Positions 53,949 to 63,701 of a DNA stretch of 64,000 nt are shown here, piece after piece. The DNA comes from Neptunicoccus cionae (GTDB lineage Bacteria > Pseudomonadota > Alphaproteobacteria > Rhodobacterales > Rhodobacteraceae). The position numbers and the translations under genes are program-made. The notes beneath the pieces were generated by a model. That model had not been told where the DNA came from. It made no database searches and saw nothing but the letters and a program-made list of their open reading frames with translations. The first letter of the stretch is position 1; the number at the start of each line of letters is the position of its first letter. The stretch lies in assembly GCF_002860325.1 (NCBI RefSeq), contig NZ_PKOJ01000006.1:186001-250000 (forward strand). Reading direction: 5' to 3'.

Positions 53949-56492
53949 CTAGTAAAGACCGCCGGACGATAGCGACCCGAAAGAGGCCTTGGGAGGAATT
54001 ACCTTCTGCTGGCCCGTGGAAGTGGTGATGACGGTTTCCGTGTCATCTTCTCCGCGTCCGTAAAGTTGCAAATCCTCACCCATCGCAAAGCCGCCATCAA
54101 TCACGCTGAACATGCCGTATTCCGGCTCTTCGCCCATGCGGAACAGTTCGGCCACCACATTCGGACCGGTGGCATCCGGCGGCAGGCGCGCGCCGGAGTA
54201 GCGGTCAAATTTGATAAACCGCGTATTGGGCGGCACTTCGAAATCAGAGGAGCCATAAAGTTTGATCGCTTTTTTCATAAAGCTGTTGAACACAGGACCG
54301 CACATGCCACCGCCCGATGCACCGCGACCAAGGGCCCGGGGCCGGTCATAGCCGAGGTAACAGCCGGCGACGATGTTGGGGGTAAACCCGACGAACCAAA
54401 CATCTTTTGCATCATTTGTTGTTCCGGTTTTACCAGCAACAGGTACGCCCAGTTTCACTGTTCCGCTTGCGGTGCCCCGCTCTACAACGCCGCGCATCAT
54501 GGAAGTCAGCTGATAGGCCGTGACAGCATCCATAACCCGTTCGCGGTTGGACACAATGCGCGGCGATACACCCGGCTCTAGAGAAGCCAGTTCGCATCCT
54601 TCACATATCCGTTTGTCATGGCGGTAGATCGTTTTGCCCCAGCGATCCTGCACACGGTCAACCAGCGTCGGTTCGACCCTCTCGCCGCCGTTGGCAAACA
54701 TGGCGTAGGCTGCGACCATCTTGAACAGCGTCGTTTCCTGCGAGCCGAGCGCATTGGCAAGGTATTCCCCCATATCGTCGTAGACCCCGAACCGTTCGGC
54801 ATAATCCGCAACAACATTCATCCCGACATCCTGCGCCAGCCGGATGGTCATCAGGTTACGGGACCGTTCAATACCAACCCGCAGCGGGGCCGGCCCGTAG
54901 AATTTATTCGATGCGTTTTTCGGACGCCACAATCCTTGCGGTGTCTGCACTTCGATCGGGGCATCCACCACAATGGTGGATGGGCTGTACCCGCTGTCCA
55001 GTGCGGAAGCATAAACAAACGGCTTGAAAGAAGAACCCGGCTGACGTGTCGCCTGCGTTGCACGGTTGAATACAGAGGCCTGATAGGAAAACCCGCCCTG
55101 CATCGCCAGAACCCGGCCCGTATTGGTATCCATAGCCATGAAACCGCCCTGAATACGCGGAATCTGGCGCAGGCTCCAGCGGACGAAAGATCCGTCGCTG
55201 TCTTTGGTTACAGCGCGCACATAGATCACGTCCCCGACGGACAGCAGGTCAGACGGTTTGCTTGCCCGTTTACCGGCGCGCCCGTTATCCAGCAGAGGCC
55301 GCCAGTTAAATTCGTTCTTGGGCAGGTAGTGGCCGTCTTCGTCCTCATCCACCCCTTCAATCCCGATACGTGCAGAGGAGTCACCCAGTTCCAGAACCAC
55401 GGCCGGATGCCAGCCGTCGATGTCCCGTGGCATATCCACATCGCCCAAGGCTGCGCGCCAGTCCGCTTCGGTGCCGAGTTTGGCCGGATCAACCTTGCCT
55501 GCCGGTCCCCGATAGATGCCCAGATTCCGGTCATATTTTTCCAGACCGGCCCGCAACGCCAGCGCTGCTTCTTTTTGCAGCACAGGATCCATCGTCGCAC
55601 GAATGCTCAGCCCGCCCCCAAAGAACTCGTCCTCACCAAAATCGCTCGAAAGCTGTCGTCTGATTTCATCGGTGAAATAATCCCGTGGCGGACGCTCTGC
55701 GCGGGAGGATTTGAAATCGCCCGACTGCACGGTCAGCAGGTCACTTGCCTCTGCCGCTTCGTAAGTGGTTTTGTCGATGTATCCGTTTTCGTACATCTGC
55801 CCGAGCACGTAGTTGCGCCGTGCAATCGCGCGTTCCTTCTGGCGCACCGGATGATAATCGCTCGGCGCTTTGGGAAGTGCCGCCAGATAGGCCGCTTCTG
55901 CCACAGTTACCTCTTCAAGGTTCTTGCCGAAATACGTGTCAGCCGCAGCCGTCACACCATAAGAGTTCTGGCCGAGGAAAATCTCGTTCAGATACAATTC
56001 GAGAATTTTGTCCTTGTCGAGCGTCTCTTCCAGCCGTGTCGCAAGGATAATCTCTTTAATTTTCCGTTCAAAAGATCGTGACCCGTCAAGCAGGAAGTTT
56101 TTCATCACCTGCTGCGTGATGGTGGATGCCCCGCGCAACCGGCCGCCCTGCGCCGCATCAAGGGCGGCCTTGACGATACCTTGCAGGTCATAGCCTTTGT
56201 GTTCGTAGAAATGTTTGTCTTCGGCGCTGACGAAAGCCTGTTTTACAACATCCGGCACTTCGTCGGCAGGCGTAAACATGCGTCGTTCGTGGGCAAATTC
56301 GTCCATGACCTTGCCCTCGCCGGAATACACACGGCTGATGGTAGCAGGTTCGTAACTCGCCAGTGCCTGATGATCCGGCAGGTCGCGACCGTACATCCAG
56401 AACACCGCGCCCACAGCAACCACCACCATAACAGCACCGATGGTCAAGCCGCTGAAAATCCAGCCGAAAATATTCAGTATAAAACGCAGCAC
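53949..56492 (-). CDS. mrcA: Penicillin-binding protein 1A
   Basis: A bifunctional peptidoglycan glycosyltransferase/transpeptidase of 847 residues. There is a transmembrane anchor (about 3-34), a GT51 domain with catalytic Glu E91 (AEDKHFYEHKG) and a transpeptidase domain with Ser in QPGSSFKPF, SRN in ERSRNLMT and KTGT in VAGKTGTTN. The Gln-Gln signature ASTITQQVMKN is in place. I chose GTG 56492 because GGGGAG lies upstream and the longer frame adds an unlikely Arg-rich start. It follows amiC (195 bases) on the same strand, giving a cell-wall pair. Confidence 0.93.
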   Translation of the reverse strand: MLRFILNIFGWIFSGLTIGAVMVVVAVGAVFWMYGRDLPDHQALASYEPATISRVYSGEGKVMDEFAHERRMFTPADEVPDVVKQAFVSAEDKHFYEHKGYDLQGIVKAALDAAQGGRLRGASTITQQVMKNFLLDGSRSFERKIKEIILATRLEETLDKDKILELYLNEIFLGQNSYGVTAAADTYFGKNLEEVTVAEAAYLAALPKAPSDYHPVRQKERAIARRNYVLGQMYENGYIDKTTYEAAEASDLLTVQSGDFKSSRAERPPRDYFTDEIRRQLSSDFGEDEFFGGGLSIRATMDPVLQKEAALALRAGLEKYDRNLGIYRGPAGKVDPAKLGTEADWRAALGDVDMPRDIDGWHPAVVLELGDSSARIGIEGVDEDEDGHYLPKNEFNWRPLLDNGRAGKRASKPSDLLSVGDVIYVRAVTKDSDGSFVRWSLRQIPRIQGGFMAMDTNTGRVLAMQGGFSYQASVFNRATQATRQPGSSFKPFVYASALDSGYSPSTIVVDAPIEVQTPQGLWRPKNASNKFYGPAPLRVGIERSRNLMTIRLAQDVGMNVVADYAERFGVYDDMGEYLANALGSQETTLFKMVAAYAMFANGGERVEPTLVDRVQDRWGKTIYRHDKRICEGCELASLEPGVSPRIVSNRERVMDAVTAYQLTSMMRGVVERGTASGTVKLGVPVAGKTGTTNDAKDVWFVGFTPNIVAGCYLGYDRPRALGRGASGGGMCGPVFNSFMKKAIKLYGSSDFEVPPNTRFIKFDRYSGARLPPDATGPNVVAELFRMGEEPEYGMFSVIDGGFAMGEDLQLYGRGEDDTETVITTSTGQQKVIPPKASFGSLSSGGLY

Positions 56493-56687
56493 CCGCGCGA
56501 CTCCCCAACTCTTGCAAGGTATCTTACCAATCCGCATGACACGGGTCAAAGCAGCCCAAGGGCCGATTTGGCTCAAACTCGCTCAAATCCGACTTATCAG
56601 GGCTGATTTAGGGGTTTTGAGCGAAAGATAAAGGGATTCTTTTACGTGTCCGTCAATCTCGCCCCTGCGGAAGGCCGGAACAGCCCC

Positions 56688-57938
56688 CTATTGGCGCAAT
56701 AAACGGCCCTGCGCTGCATCCTCCAGCGTCCAGGCATCAAGCGCGTTCAGGATACCGGCAATCACCTGTCCCCGCCAGCGTTTGGTCAGAAGATTGTTCA
56801 GGTCGCTCTTGTTCGACATAAAACCAAGTTCCACCAGAACTGAGGGAATATCAGGCGCCTTCAACACGGTAAAACCGGCGCTCAGGTGAGGCCTTTTACG
56901 GATACGACCAACCGATTTGGCAATGCCGTTGACCAGCATTTCTGCAAGCATGTCACTGCGCACGCCGGTTTCCCGCTGGGCCATATCCATCAGCACCGCC
57001 GCGATCTGGTCATCCTGATTGCTCAGATCCACACCTGCCAGAAGATCAGAGCGGTCGTGCTGCTCTGCCAGTTGCGCCGCCATTGTGGAAGATGCTTTAG
57101 CTGATAGGGTATAAACCGTTGTTCCTGTTGCACTTCCCTCTGCCAGAGCATCGGCATGAATGGAAAGAAACACATCCGCACCCAAGGCACGCGCTACTGA
57201 AATCCGGTCCGGCAAGGACAGAAACACATCTTCAGTGCGGGTCAGTTTAGCCTGAAACCGCCCCGTGCGGATCAGCGCCTCTTGCAGTTCCCGAGCGAAT
57301 TGCAACACGAGGTCTTTTTCCTCGTAGCCGTCTCGCTCTGCTCCGCCATCCACTCCGCCGTGACCTGGATCAATCACTACGACTACAGGTCTGTCGCCCA
57401 ACTGGCGCTGTTTTGGCTTGCCCGCCTCTGTCGGCTTGGGCAAAGCCCATCCGTCCTCTTCCCGTTCGGAGGACTTCAGTGCAAATTCTTCCCGACTGGC
57501 AGAGGCCATAGTGACATCGAGAATCGCAGTTCCGCGCACTTCGTTAACCCGCATTTCAGCCTTTTGCGGCAGAATCGGGTAGGCCAGATCAAGCACCAAA
57601 CGCGACCAGCCGGGCCGGAAGATGCCAAATCGTAACCCCTTTACCACGTCGCTTTGATCGACTTTACCCGGTTCAAAGCCGCTCCAATCCACTTCTTTGA
57701 AATCAAATACGATGCGCGGCGGATCGTTCAGAGCAAAGACACGGTATGGCACGGGCTGGGAGAGATGCAATCGCAGATTGACCGTATCGCCAGAGTTGTC
57801 CTCTATGGTAGATCGCGCCCCGTCAACACGCGCAAGCGCCTGTAAATCCTGCGCCCAAACAGGGTGAACCCCTGCCAGAACCACGCTCGCAAACAAGGCC
57901 GCACCGGCAACCGCCTGTTTGAAAAATCCACTGCTCAT
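56688..57938 (-). CDS. amiC: N-acetylmuramoyl-L-alanine amidase
   Basis: A periplasmic zinc amidase (416 aa) that splits peptidoglycan during cell separation. It has a signal peptide (about 1-29, VWA), an AMIN domain (about 35-145) that targets the septum, a linker, and an Amidase_3 domain (about 185-405). The zinc ligands are visible: H193 (DPGHGG), E207 (EEKDL) and H261 (SIHADA), plus a catalytic Glu (VELGFMSN). It lies upstream of mrcA on the same strand and is divergent from rne. Confidence 0.93.
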   Translation of the reverse strand: MSSGFFKQAVAGAALFASVVLAGVHPVWAQDLQALARVDGARSTIEDNSGDTVNLRLHLSQPVPYRVFALNDPPRIVFDFKEVDWSGFEPGKVDQSDVVKGLRFGIFRPGWSRLVLDLAYPILPQKAEMRVNEVRGTAILDVTMASASREEFALKSSEREEDGWALPKPTEAGKPKQRQLGDRPVVVVIDPGHGGVDGGAERDGYEEKDLVLQFARELQEALIRTGRFQAKLTRTEDVFLSLPDRISVARALGADVFLSIHADALAEGSATGTTVYTLSAKASSTMAAQLAEQHDRSDLLAGVDLSNQDDQIAAVLMDMAQRETGVRSDMLAEMLVNGIAKSVGRIRKRPHLSAGFTVLKAPDIPSVLVELGFMSNKSDLNNLLTKRWRGQVIAGILNALDAWTLEDAAQGRLLRQ

Positions 57939-58439
57939 TTTACTGCCTCGCCTCTTTTCCAGAGATCACTTTAACGGGAGTTTCCCGTGCCCGCACACCA
58001 TAGCGCAGCTAAAAACCGATTGTAATTCCCCAATCCACCCCATAAGACTAATTTGTAACAGCGGTTCAAAGAACCCCTGCTTAAACAGTTTCGCTGATGA
58101 AACGCGATGATGGTCTGGGCCCCGAGCGGCGCCCGCTGTCAGGATCGCCTTCACCGGCAGGGCCAACCGGCCACCCGAATTGCGCAGGCCGCGCCTTTAC
58201 AGCAGAGCCAGCGCCAGAGCTTGGCATCCGACCATAAGGATGCTGGAGATAACCGCGATGAAACGCGTTGACTATGTTGACTACACGCAGGGAGCAGGCC
58301 AACCGCCTGCCCCGTTTTTGCGTCTTGACGACAGCAACGCCATTCAAATCGCCCCAATTTACCACGCAAACTCTACATCGGCTCCCCCTGGAAACAGCGG
58401 GGTCCGCCCCTGTGCGGACGTGCGTGCGAAAGATACACT
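57939..58439 (+). other. Long structured leader of rne
   Basis: A 501-base gap separates amiC and rne. In the last 250 bases several stems can be drawn, among them GCATCC/GGATGC (about 58227-58246) and GTCCGC/GCGGAC (58402-58419), only 21 bases before the start codon. RNase E genes are widely autoregulated through such 5' leaders. No open reading frame here looks real. Confidence 0.5.
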
Positions 58440-61301
58440 ATGGCTAAAAAGATGCTTATTGATGCCACCCACCCGGAAGAGACCCGGGTTGTGGTGGTCG
58501 ATGGAAACAAGGTAGAAGAATTCGACTTTGAATCTGAAAACAAACGCCAGCTGGCTGGCAACATATACCTTGCAAAAGTAACACGGGTCGAACCCTCGCT
58601 TCAGGCAGCATTTGTGGATTACGGTGGAAACCGGCACGGATTCCTCGCATTTTCGGAAATTCACCCCGATTACTATCAAATCCCTGTCGCCGACCGCGAA
58701 AAGCTGCTGGCAGAGGAAGCCGAATACGCCAAGGCAGTTGCCGAAGAAGAAAACCGCGAGAAGCCGAAGCGCTCCCGCCGGACCTCCCGTTCCAAAAAGA
58801 GCGAAGCCGCCAGTGATGGCGCGGCAACCACCAAGGACGAGGTTATCTCTTCGGATGTGATCGATCTGGAGTCTGACGACACCGGTCTGGTCGATGTGCC
58901 CGAAGCGGCTGAAAAGAAGGCCACTCCGCAGGTCGCAGACGAAACCGCACCCGAGTCAAATGAAGACGCGGTAGCCGAGGCTGCACCATCCGATGCCGAA
59001 GCCCCCGCAGAGGCTCCGGCAGAAGCAGACGCCACTGTCGATGCTGAAACAGCCGAAGCGCCCGCGGAAACCGTCGCCCCGAGCGAGGAAACACCTGACG
59101 AAGGCCCCATCGTGGAGTCTCAGGTCGAAGCCGTAGAATCTGATGATGCCACCGAAGAAGTCGAAACCGGTGACGCCGAAGCAGAAGCCGATGATGTGCG
59201 CGCTGAATTCCGCCCGCGCAAACCACGGGCACGGCGTTACAAGATTCAGGAAGTCGTCAAGGTTCGCCAAATCCTGCTGGTTCAGGTCGTAAAAGAGGAG
59301 CGTGGCAACAAAGGCGCTGCGCTCACCACATATCTGTCTCTGGCCGGTCGCTATTGCGTCCTGATGCCAAACACAGCCCGTGGCGGCGGTATTTCCCGCA
59401 AGATCACCAATGCGTCGGACCGCAAGAAGCTGAAAGACATCGCAAACGAGATCGAAGTCCCCGAAGGTGCAGGCCTGATCATCCGCACAGCCGGTGCGAA
59501 ACGCACAAAAACCGAGATCAAACGCGATTACGAATACCTGATGCGCCAGTGGGAGCAGGTCCGCGACCTGACCCTGAAATCTATCGCACCTGCCGGTATC
59601 TACGAAGAAGGCGATCTGATCAAACGGTCGATCCGGGACCTTTACAACCGCGACATCGACGAAATCTTCGTTGAAGGCGATGCGGGTTACCGTGTGGCCA
59701 AGGAATACATGAAGATGCTGATGCCAAGCCACGCCTCCCGCGTGCGGCACTATGCTGAATCCCTGCCCCTGTTTGCACGCTATCAGGTCGAATCCTACCT
59801 CGACGGAATGTTCAACCCGACCGTGCAACTGAAATCCGGCGGCTATATCGTCATCGGCATTACCGAAGCGCTGGTCGCGATTGACGTGAACTCCGGCAAG
59901 TCCACCAAAGAAGGCTCGATCGAGGATACTGCCCTGCGCACGAATCTTGAAGCCGCCGAAGAAGTGGCACGCCAGTTGAAACTGCGCGACCTTGCCGGTC
60001 TGATCGTGATCGATTTTATCGACATGGAAGAACGCCGCAACAACGCTGCTGTTGAAAAGCGCATGAAGGACCGGCTGAAGAACGACCGCGCCCGCATTCA
60101 GGTCGGCCGTATCTCCGGTTTCGGCCTGATGGAAATGTCCCGCCAGCGTCTGCGCCCCGGTATGCTCGAAGCCACGACACAGCCTTGTGCAGCCTGTCAC
60201 GGCACCGGCCTGACCCGCTCGGACGACAGCATGGCTCTCTTGATCCTGCGCGAGCTGGAAGACGAAGGCACACGCAAACGCACCCGCGAGGTTCTGGTCA
60301 CAGCGCCCGTGGCCATTGCCAACTACCTGCTGAACGAAAAGCGCGAACATATTGCTATGATCGAGGCCCGCTATGGCATGGCTGTCCGGATCGAAGCAGA
60401 TGTTCACCTGATCAGCCCGGACCACAAGATCGAAAAATTCAAGACCTCTACACGCCGGATACCGAAGGCGCCGGTCCACGCGGCTGTCACCATCGACAGC
60501 GTAGAACCCTTTGAGGTTGACGAAGACGAACAGGCGCCAGCGGCAAAAGCCAATCCTGTCTCTGACGTGGACACCGAAACTTCGGACGAACAGCCCAAGA
60601 AGAAGCGCCGCCGCCGTCGCCGTCGCGGAGGTAAAGACCGCGCGGATACACAGAACGCGGAAAACGGGGATCAAAACGGGTCCGAAGACGCGAAATCCGA
60701 CGCCAAAGAGGACGCAGCAGCGACCGAACAGGGCGAAGAGACCAAATCCGCCGAGACCGCTGCAGAAACAGCAGAGGCTCCTGCCAAGAAATCGCGTACG
60801 ACGTCCCGTCGCCGCAGCAGTTCCAAAGCCAAAGAAGACACGAGCGCCGGTGAAGCCGAGCAGCCGCAGGACGCTTCCGCTCCGGCAGACGCGCCTAAAG
60901 GCGACAGCTCCGATGCACCAGCCGCGGATACGAAGGCCGAACCGGATGCGGAACAAGCCGCTAAACCGGCAGAAGAGAAACCGGCAAAACCGGCCCGCAA
61001 GCCGCGCACCCGCAAACCCGCAACCCCCAAAGCGGATAAGGCCGAAACAGCCAAAGCGGAAGACGAGGTAGAGGAAACCAAACCCGAACCGGTAACTGCC
61101 GAGCCGGCCGCCGCTTCGGCCCCTGCACCCGCAGCCGCACCGGAGGTGGTTGAAATTCCGATCACCAAATCCCCTGCGCCTGCGCAAGCCGCACCGGAAA
61201 CCGCGGCAGAGCCGGAAGCAAAGGCAGAAGAACCGGCTGCACCTCCGGCCAAACCGAAGCCGAAACGTTCCGGTTGGTGGTCCCGCGCCACAGGCAAATA
61301 G
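58440..61301 (+). CDS. rne: Ribonuclease E
   Basis: A 953-residue endoribonuclease for mRNA turnover and rRNA processing. The S1 domain (start GNIYLAKVTRVEPSLQAAFVDYG) is split by an acidic insertion of about 165 residues (95-262). The catalytic Asps are D482 and D525, spaced 43 residues as in E. coli (D303/D346). The zinc-link cysteines are C583 and C586 (PCAACHG). The last 270 residues are disordered, with Ala/Glu/Pro-rich stretches and a run of Arg (KKKRRRRRRRGG), the RNA- and degradosome-binding scaffold. ATG 58440 is the only sensible start. Confidence 0.95.
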   Translation: MAKKMLIDATHPEETRVVVVDGNKVEEFDFESENKRQLAGNIYLAKVTRVEPSLQAAFVDYGGNRHGFLAFSEIHPDYYQIPVADREKLLAEEAEYAKAVAEEENREKPKRSRRTSRSKKSEAASDGAATTKDEVISSDVIDLESDDTGLVDVPEAAEKKATPQVADETAPESNEDAVAEAAPSDAEAPAEAPAEADATVDAETAEAPAETVAPSEETPDEGPIVESQVEAVESDDATEEVETGDAEAEADDVRAEFRPRKPRARRYKIQEVVKVRQILLVQVVKEERGNKGAALTTYLSLAGRYCVLMPNTARGGGISRKITNASDRKKLKDIANEIEVPEGAGLIIRTAGAKRTKTEIKRDYEYLMRQWEQVRDLTLKSIAPAGIYEEGDLIKRSIRDLYNRDIDEIFVEGDAGYRVAKEYMKMLMPSHASRVRHYAESLPLFARYQVESYLDGMFNPTVQLKSGGYIVIGITEALVAIDVNSGKSTKEGSIEDTALRTNLEAAEEVARQLKLRDLAGLIVIDFIDMEERRNNAAVEKRMKDRLKNDRARIQVGRISGFGLMEMSRQRLRPGMLEATTQPCAACHGTGLTRSDDSMALLILRELEDEGTRKRTREVLVTAPVAIANYLLNEKREHIAMIEARYGMAVRIEADVHLISPDHKIEKFKTSTRRIPKAPVHAAVTIDSVEPFEVDEDEQAPAAKANPVSDVDTETSDEQPKKKRRRRRRRGGKDRADTQNAENGDQNGSEDAKSDAKEDAAATEQGEETKSAETAAETAEAPAKKSRTTSRRRSSSKAKEDTSAGEAEQPQDASAPADAPKGDSSDAPAADTKAEPDAEQAAKPAEEKPAKPARKPRTRKPATPKADKAETAKAEDEVEETKPEPVTAEPAAASAPAPAAAPEVVEIPITKSPAPAQAAPETAAEPEAKAEEPAAPPAKPKPKRSGWWSRATGK

Positions 61302-61324
61302 GCCGATATACAGATGCAATAAAT

Positions 61325-61348
61325 AGGGGCCCCTGTGGCCCCTTTTTT
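61325..61348 (+). terminator. Intrinsic terminator of rne
   Basis: AGGGGCC pairs with GGCCCCT around 5 bases, followed by TTTTT. It lies 23 bases beyond the rne stop. Confidence 0.9.
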
Positions 61349-61447
61349 ACGTTCGGTGGTTTGGGCAAAGAAATATTGTACCCCTCCGGCTTCTCCGTTA
61401 GGCATGTCCCATCAAGATATTGTAGACGCAGAGTTTAATTTTCCCAG

Positions 61448-62347
61448 ATGAGCGACGAGCAATCCCAACCGCTAAAAGCTGCCATGTTCATGACCGGTGC
61501 AATGTTCAGCTTCACGCTGATGGCGGTGTCCGGGCGGGAACTGTCAGACTCGCTCGATACCTTCGAAATCATGACATACCGTTCGGCCATCGGGCTGGTG
61601 GTGGTCCTGTGTCTGGCAGCAATCAACAAACGGATGGGCGAAATCTCGACCAACCGGCTTGGCCTGCACACCGTGCGCAACCTGTTTCATTTTACCGGAC
61701 AGAACCTGTGGCTTTATGCGCTGATCTACATCCCCCTGTCCCAGCTTTTCGCCTTTGAATTTACCAGCCCGCTGTGGATTGCCCTGCTCGCGCCGCTGTT
61801 TCTCGGCGAAAAAATGAGCCGCACACGGATCATATCTTTCATCCTCGGGTTTATCGGCATTCTGATCGTGGCCCGCCCCGAATCCGCACCAATTACGCTG
61901 GCCACCGGCGCTGCCGCCGCCTGCGCCATCATGTTTGCCTTCACCACGATCGCCACCAAAAGCCTCAGCCGCACAGAGCCGACCACCTCCATCATGTTCT
62001 GGTTAACCGCCATTCAGGGTGTTCTCGGACTAGCCTGTGCGGGATACGATATGGATATAGCCCTGCCCGCGCTGAACGATTTGCCTTGGGTGTTCTTTGT
62101 CGGCCTTGGCGGCCTCACCGCCCATTACTGCATTACTACTGCGCTGAAACTGGCCCCTGCAACAATCGTTGCACCACTGGAGTTCCTGCGCCTGCCGCTT
62201 GTGGCTGTGGTTGCCTTCTTCCTCTATGGCGAACCGCTGGTCGCAGCGATTTTCATCGGCGCAGCTCTCGTCTTCGGGGCCAACTACCTCAACATCCGTG
62301 CGGAAAACAAAGCCAACCTCGCCCGCGCCCGCGCGACCGCCCACTAA
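61448..62347 (+). CDS. DMT-family transporter (EamA)
   Basis: A 299-residue membrane protein with about ten transmembrane helices in two EamA repeats (start MFMTGAMFSFTLMAVSGREL; second repeat about 145-285, SIMFWLTAIQGVLG). The family covers exporters and importers of amino acids, nucleotides, purines and other metabolites, so the substrate cannot be named. It is followed by a dispersed repeat and then by the integrase, so it may be the last core gene before an integrated element. Confidence 0.88.
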   Translation: MSDEQSQPLKAAMFMTGAMFSFTLMAVSGRELSDSLDTFEIMTYRSAIGLVVVLCLAAINKRMGEISTNRLGLHTVRNLFHFTGQNLWLYALIYIPLSQLFAFEFTSPLWIALLAPLFLGEKMSRTRIISFILGFIGILIVARPESAPITLATGAAAACAIMFAFTTIATKSLSRTEPTTSIMFWLTAIQGVLGLACAGYDMDIALPALNDLPWVFFVGLGGLTAHYCITTALKLAPATIVAPLEFLRLPLVAVVAFFLYGEPLVAAIFIGAALVFGANYLNIRAENKANLARARATAH

Positions 62348-62360
62348 GCAAGACGCTGTC

Positions 62361-62394
62361 TGGCCTCAATGTTCCCCAAATACTCCCGCCGGAG
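62361..62394 (+). repeat. Dispersed 3'-flank repeat, copy B
   Basis: TGGCCTCAATGTTCC and following bases match copy A after metG at 21 of 25 positions. It continues into CTCCCGCCGGAG, a GC-rich near-palindrome. Such elements are common after genes in Roseobacter genomes, in my recollection. Confidence 0.5.
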
Positions 62395-62537
62395 GGGTAT
62401 ATCCTTCGTATCAAGCGCTTTCACAAACGCTCTGAGATTTAAATCGTGCTTTAATAAGAGTGCGGTAGCGTCTCAGCGCGGTCCGGAATTTCCCGGGCAG
62501 TGCCATCTGCGTTTGTAGATATTTCGGAGGTACACAT

Positions 62538-63701
62538 ATGGCAAAATCCAATTTCTTTACAGTCGCACAGTTAAAGTCCCAGCCACCTGGCAAACATTGC
62601 GACGGAAAGGGGTTATGGTTGTTTAAGAGGAAAGACGGCGGGGCACAATGGACCTTCCGGTTTTCACTGTTCGGTCGGCAGCGCGAAATGGGGCTCGGCT
62701 CCTATCCTCTCCTGTCTCTCGCAGAAGCCCGGAAAGCGGCTCATGATGTGCGGCGGATTGTGGCGAACGGTGATGATCCAATCAAGATCAAGCGGCGGCA
62801 GAGAAACCATGCAAGCGCACAAGTAGGTCGGTTCCATGTTCTGGCCTATGCTGCATTTGAAGCCCATCGCTCCACGCTGAAGCATGAGGGGTCGGACGGG
62901 ATGTGGTTCAGCCCGATCAAGAACCATCTTCTGCCCCATCTGGGAATGATGCCGGTCGTCCGGATTGACCAGCATGACATCAAGCAAGCACTGTCCCGTG
63001 GCTGGGAGACGTCTCCTGTTACAGCAAAGAAGCCTCTTTCCCGCCTGAAGGTGACCCTGAGCTACGCCATCGCAGAAGGCTTTGAAGTGAACCTCGGCAT
63101 CATTGACCAAGCACGCATCCTGCTTGGAGCACCAAGGCACACGGTTACCCATATCGCCGCGCTCGACTGGGCTGAGGCGCCTGCCTTTTACCAATCCCTT
63201 GGAGAGCTCGCCCCCGCAGAACTTGCGCTTCGCATGCTGATGCTGACAGGAGTGCGCTCGGATGCGGCTAACAATATGCGGCTTGAGCAGATCACGGAGG
63301 ACATCTGGACGGTGCCTGTAGAGCATGTCAAAGGCCGCAAGGGCTTTACCAGACCTTTCAGGGTACCTCTGTCCAATGAGGCCCTGCGGGTGGTCGACCT
63401 CGCCCGAGCGATTGAGCGGAACGGCTATCTCTTCCCCAACAGCCGTGGCGGCCCCCTGAATAAGATTTCCATGCGCAACTACATGGTCGAGCGCGGCCTT
63501 GAAGCCCGCCCCCACGGGTTTCGCTCTACACTACGCACATGGCTGTCCGAACGCACAGAATGCGCCCGGGAGGTGGCTGAGGCTTGTCTAGGCCACTTCG
63601 CGGTCAACGATGTGGAGGATGCGTATAACCGTGCGGACTACCCCGAACGGCGGAAGCCATACATGACGGATTGGGCGGGTTACTTTATTAGTGGGGACTG
63701 A
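62538..63701 (+). CDS. Tyrosine recombinase (integrase)
   Basis: A 387-residue phage/island integrase. The N-terminal Arm-binding DUF4102-like domain is at about 1-85 (DGKGLWLFKRKDGGAQWTFRF, abridged), then a SAM-like core, then the catalytic domain with R240, K265, H326-x-x-R329, H353 and the nucleophile Y363 (AYNRADY). All catalytic residues are present, so it should be active. A good ribosome binding site (GGAGG) lies 7 bases upstream. It is at the right window edge, facing outward, so the element probably lies to its right. No tRNA or other att target is seen next to it. Confidence 0.93.
   Translation: MAKSNFFTVAQLKSQPPGKHCDGKGLWLFKRKDGGAQWTFRFSLFGRQREMGLGSYPLLSLAEARKAAHDVRRIVANGDDPIKIKRRQRNHASAQVGRFHVLAYAAFEAHRSTLKHEGSDGMWFSPIKNHLLPHLGMMPVVRIDQHDIKQALSRGWETSPVTAKKPLSRLKVTLSYAIAEGFEVNLGIIDQARILLGAPRHTVTHIAALDWAEAPAFYQSLGELAPAELALRMLMLTGVRSDAANNMRLEQITEDIWTVPVEHVKGRKGFTRPFRVPLSNEALRVVDLARAIERNGYLFPNSRGGPLNKISMRNYMVERGLEARPHGFRSTLRTWLSERTECAREVAEACLGHFAVNDVEDAYNRADYPERRKPYMTDWAGYFISGD

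Noticed and set aside
58956-61319. A 787-residue frame opposite rne
   Set aside because: It mirrors the Ala/Glu/Lys-rich coding strand of RNase E, has a Gly/Phe/Arg-biased composition and no ribosome binding site; it is a shadow.
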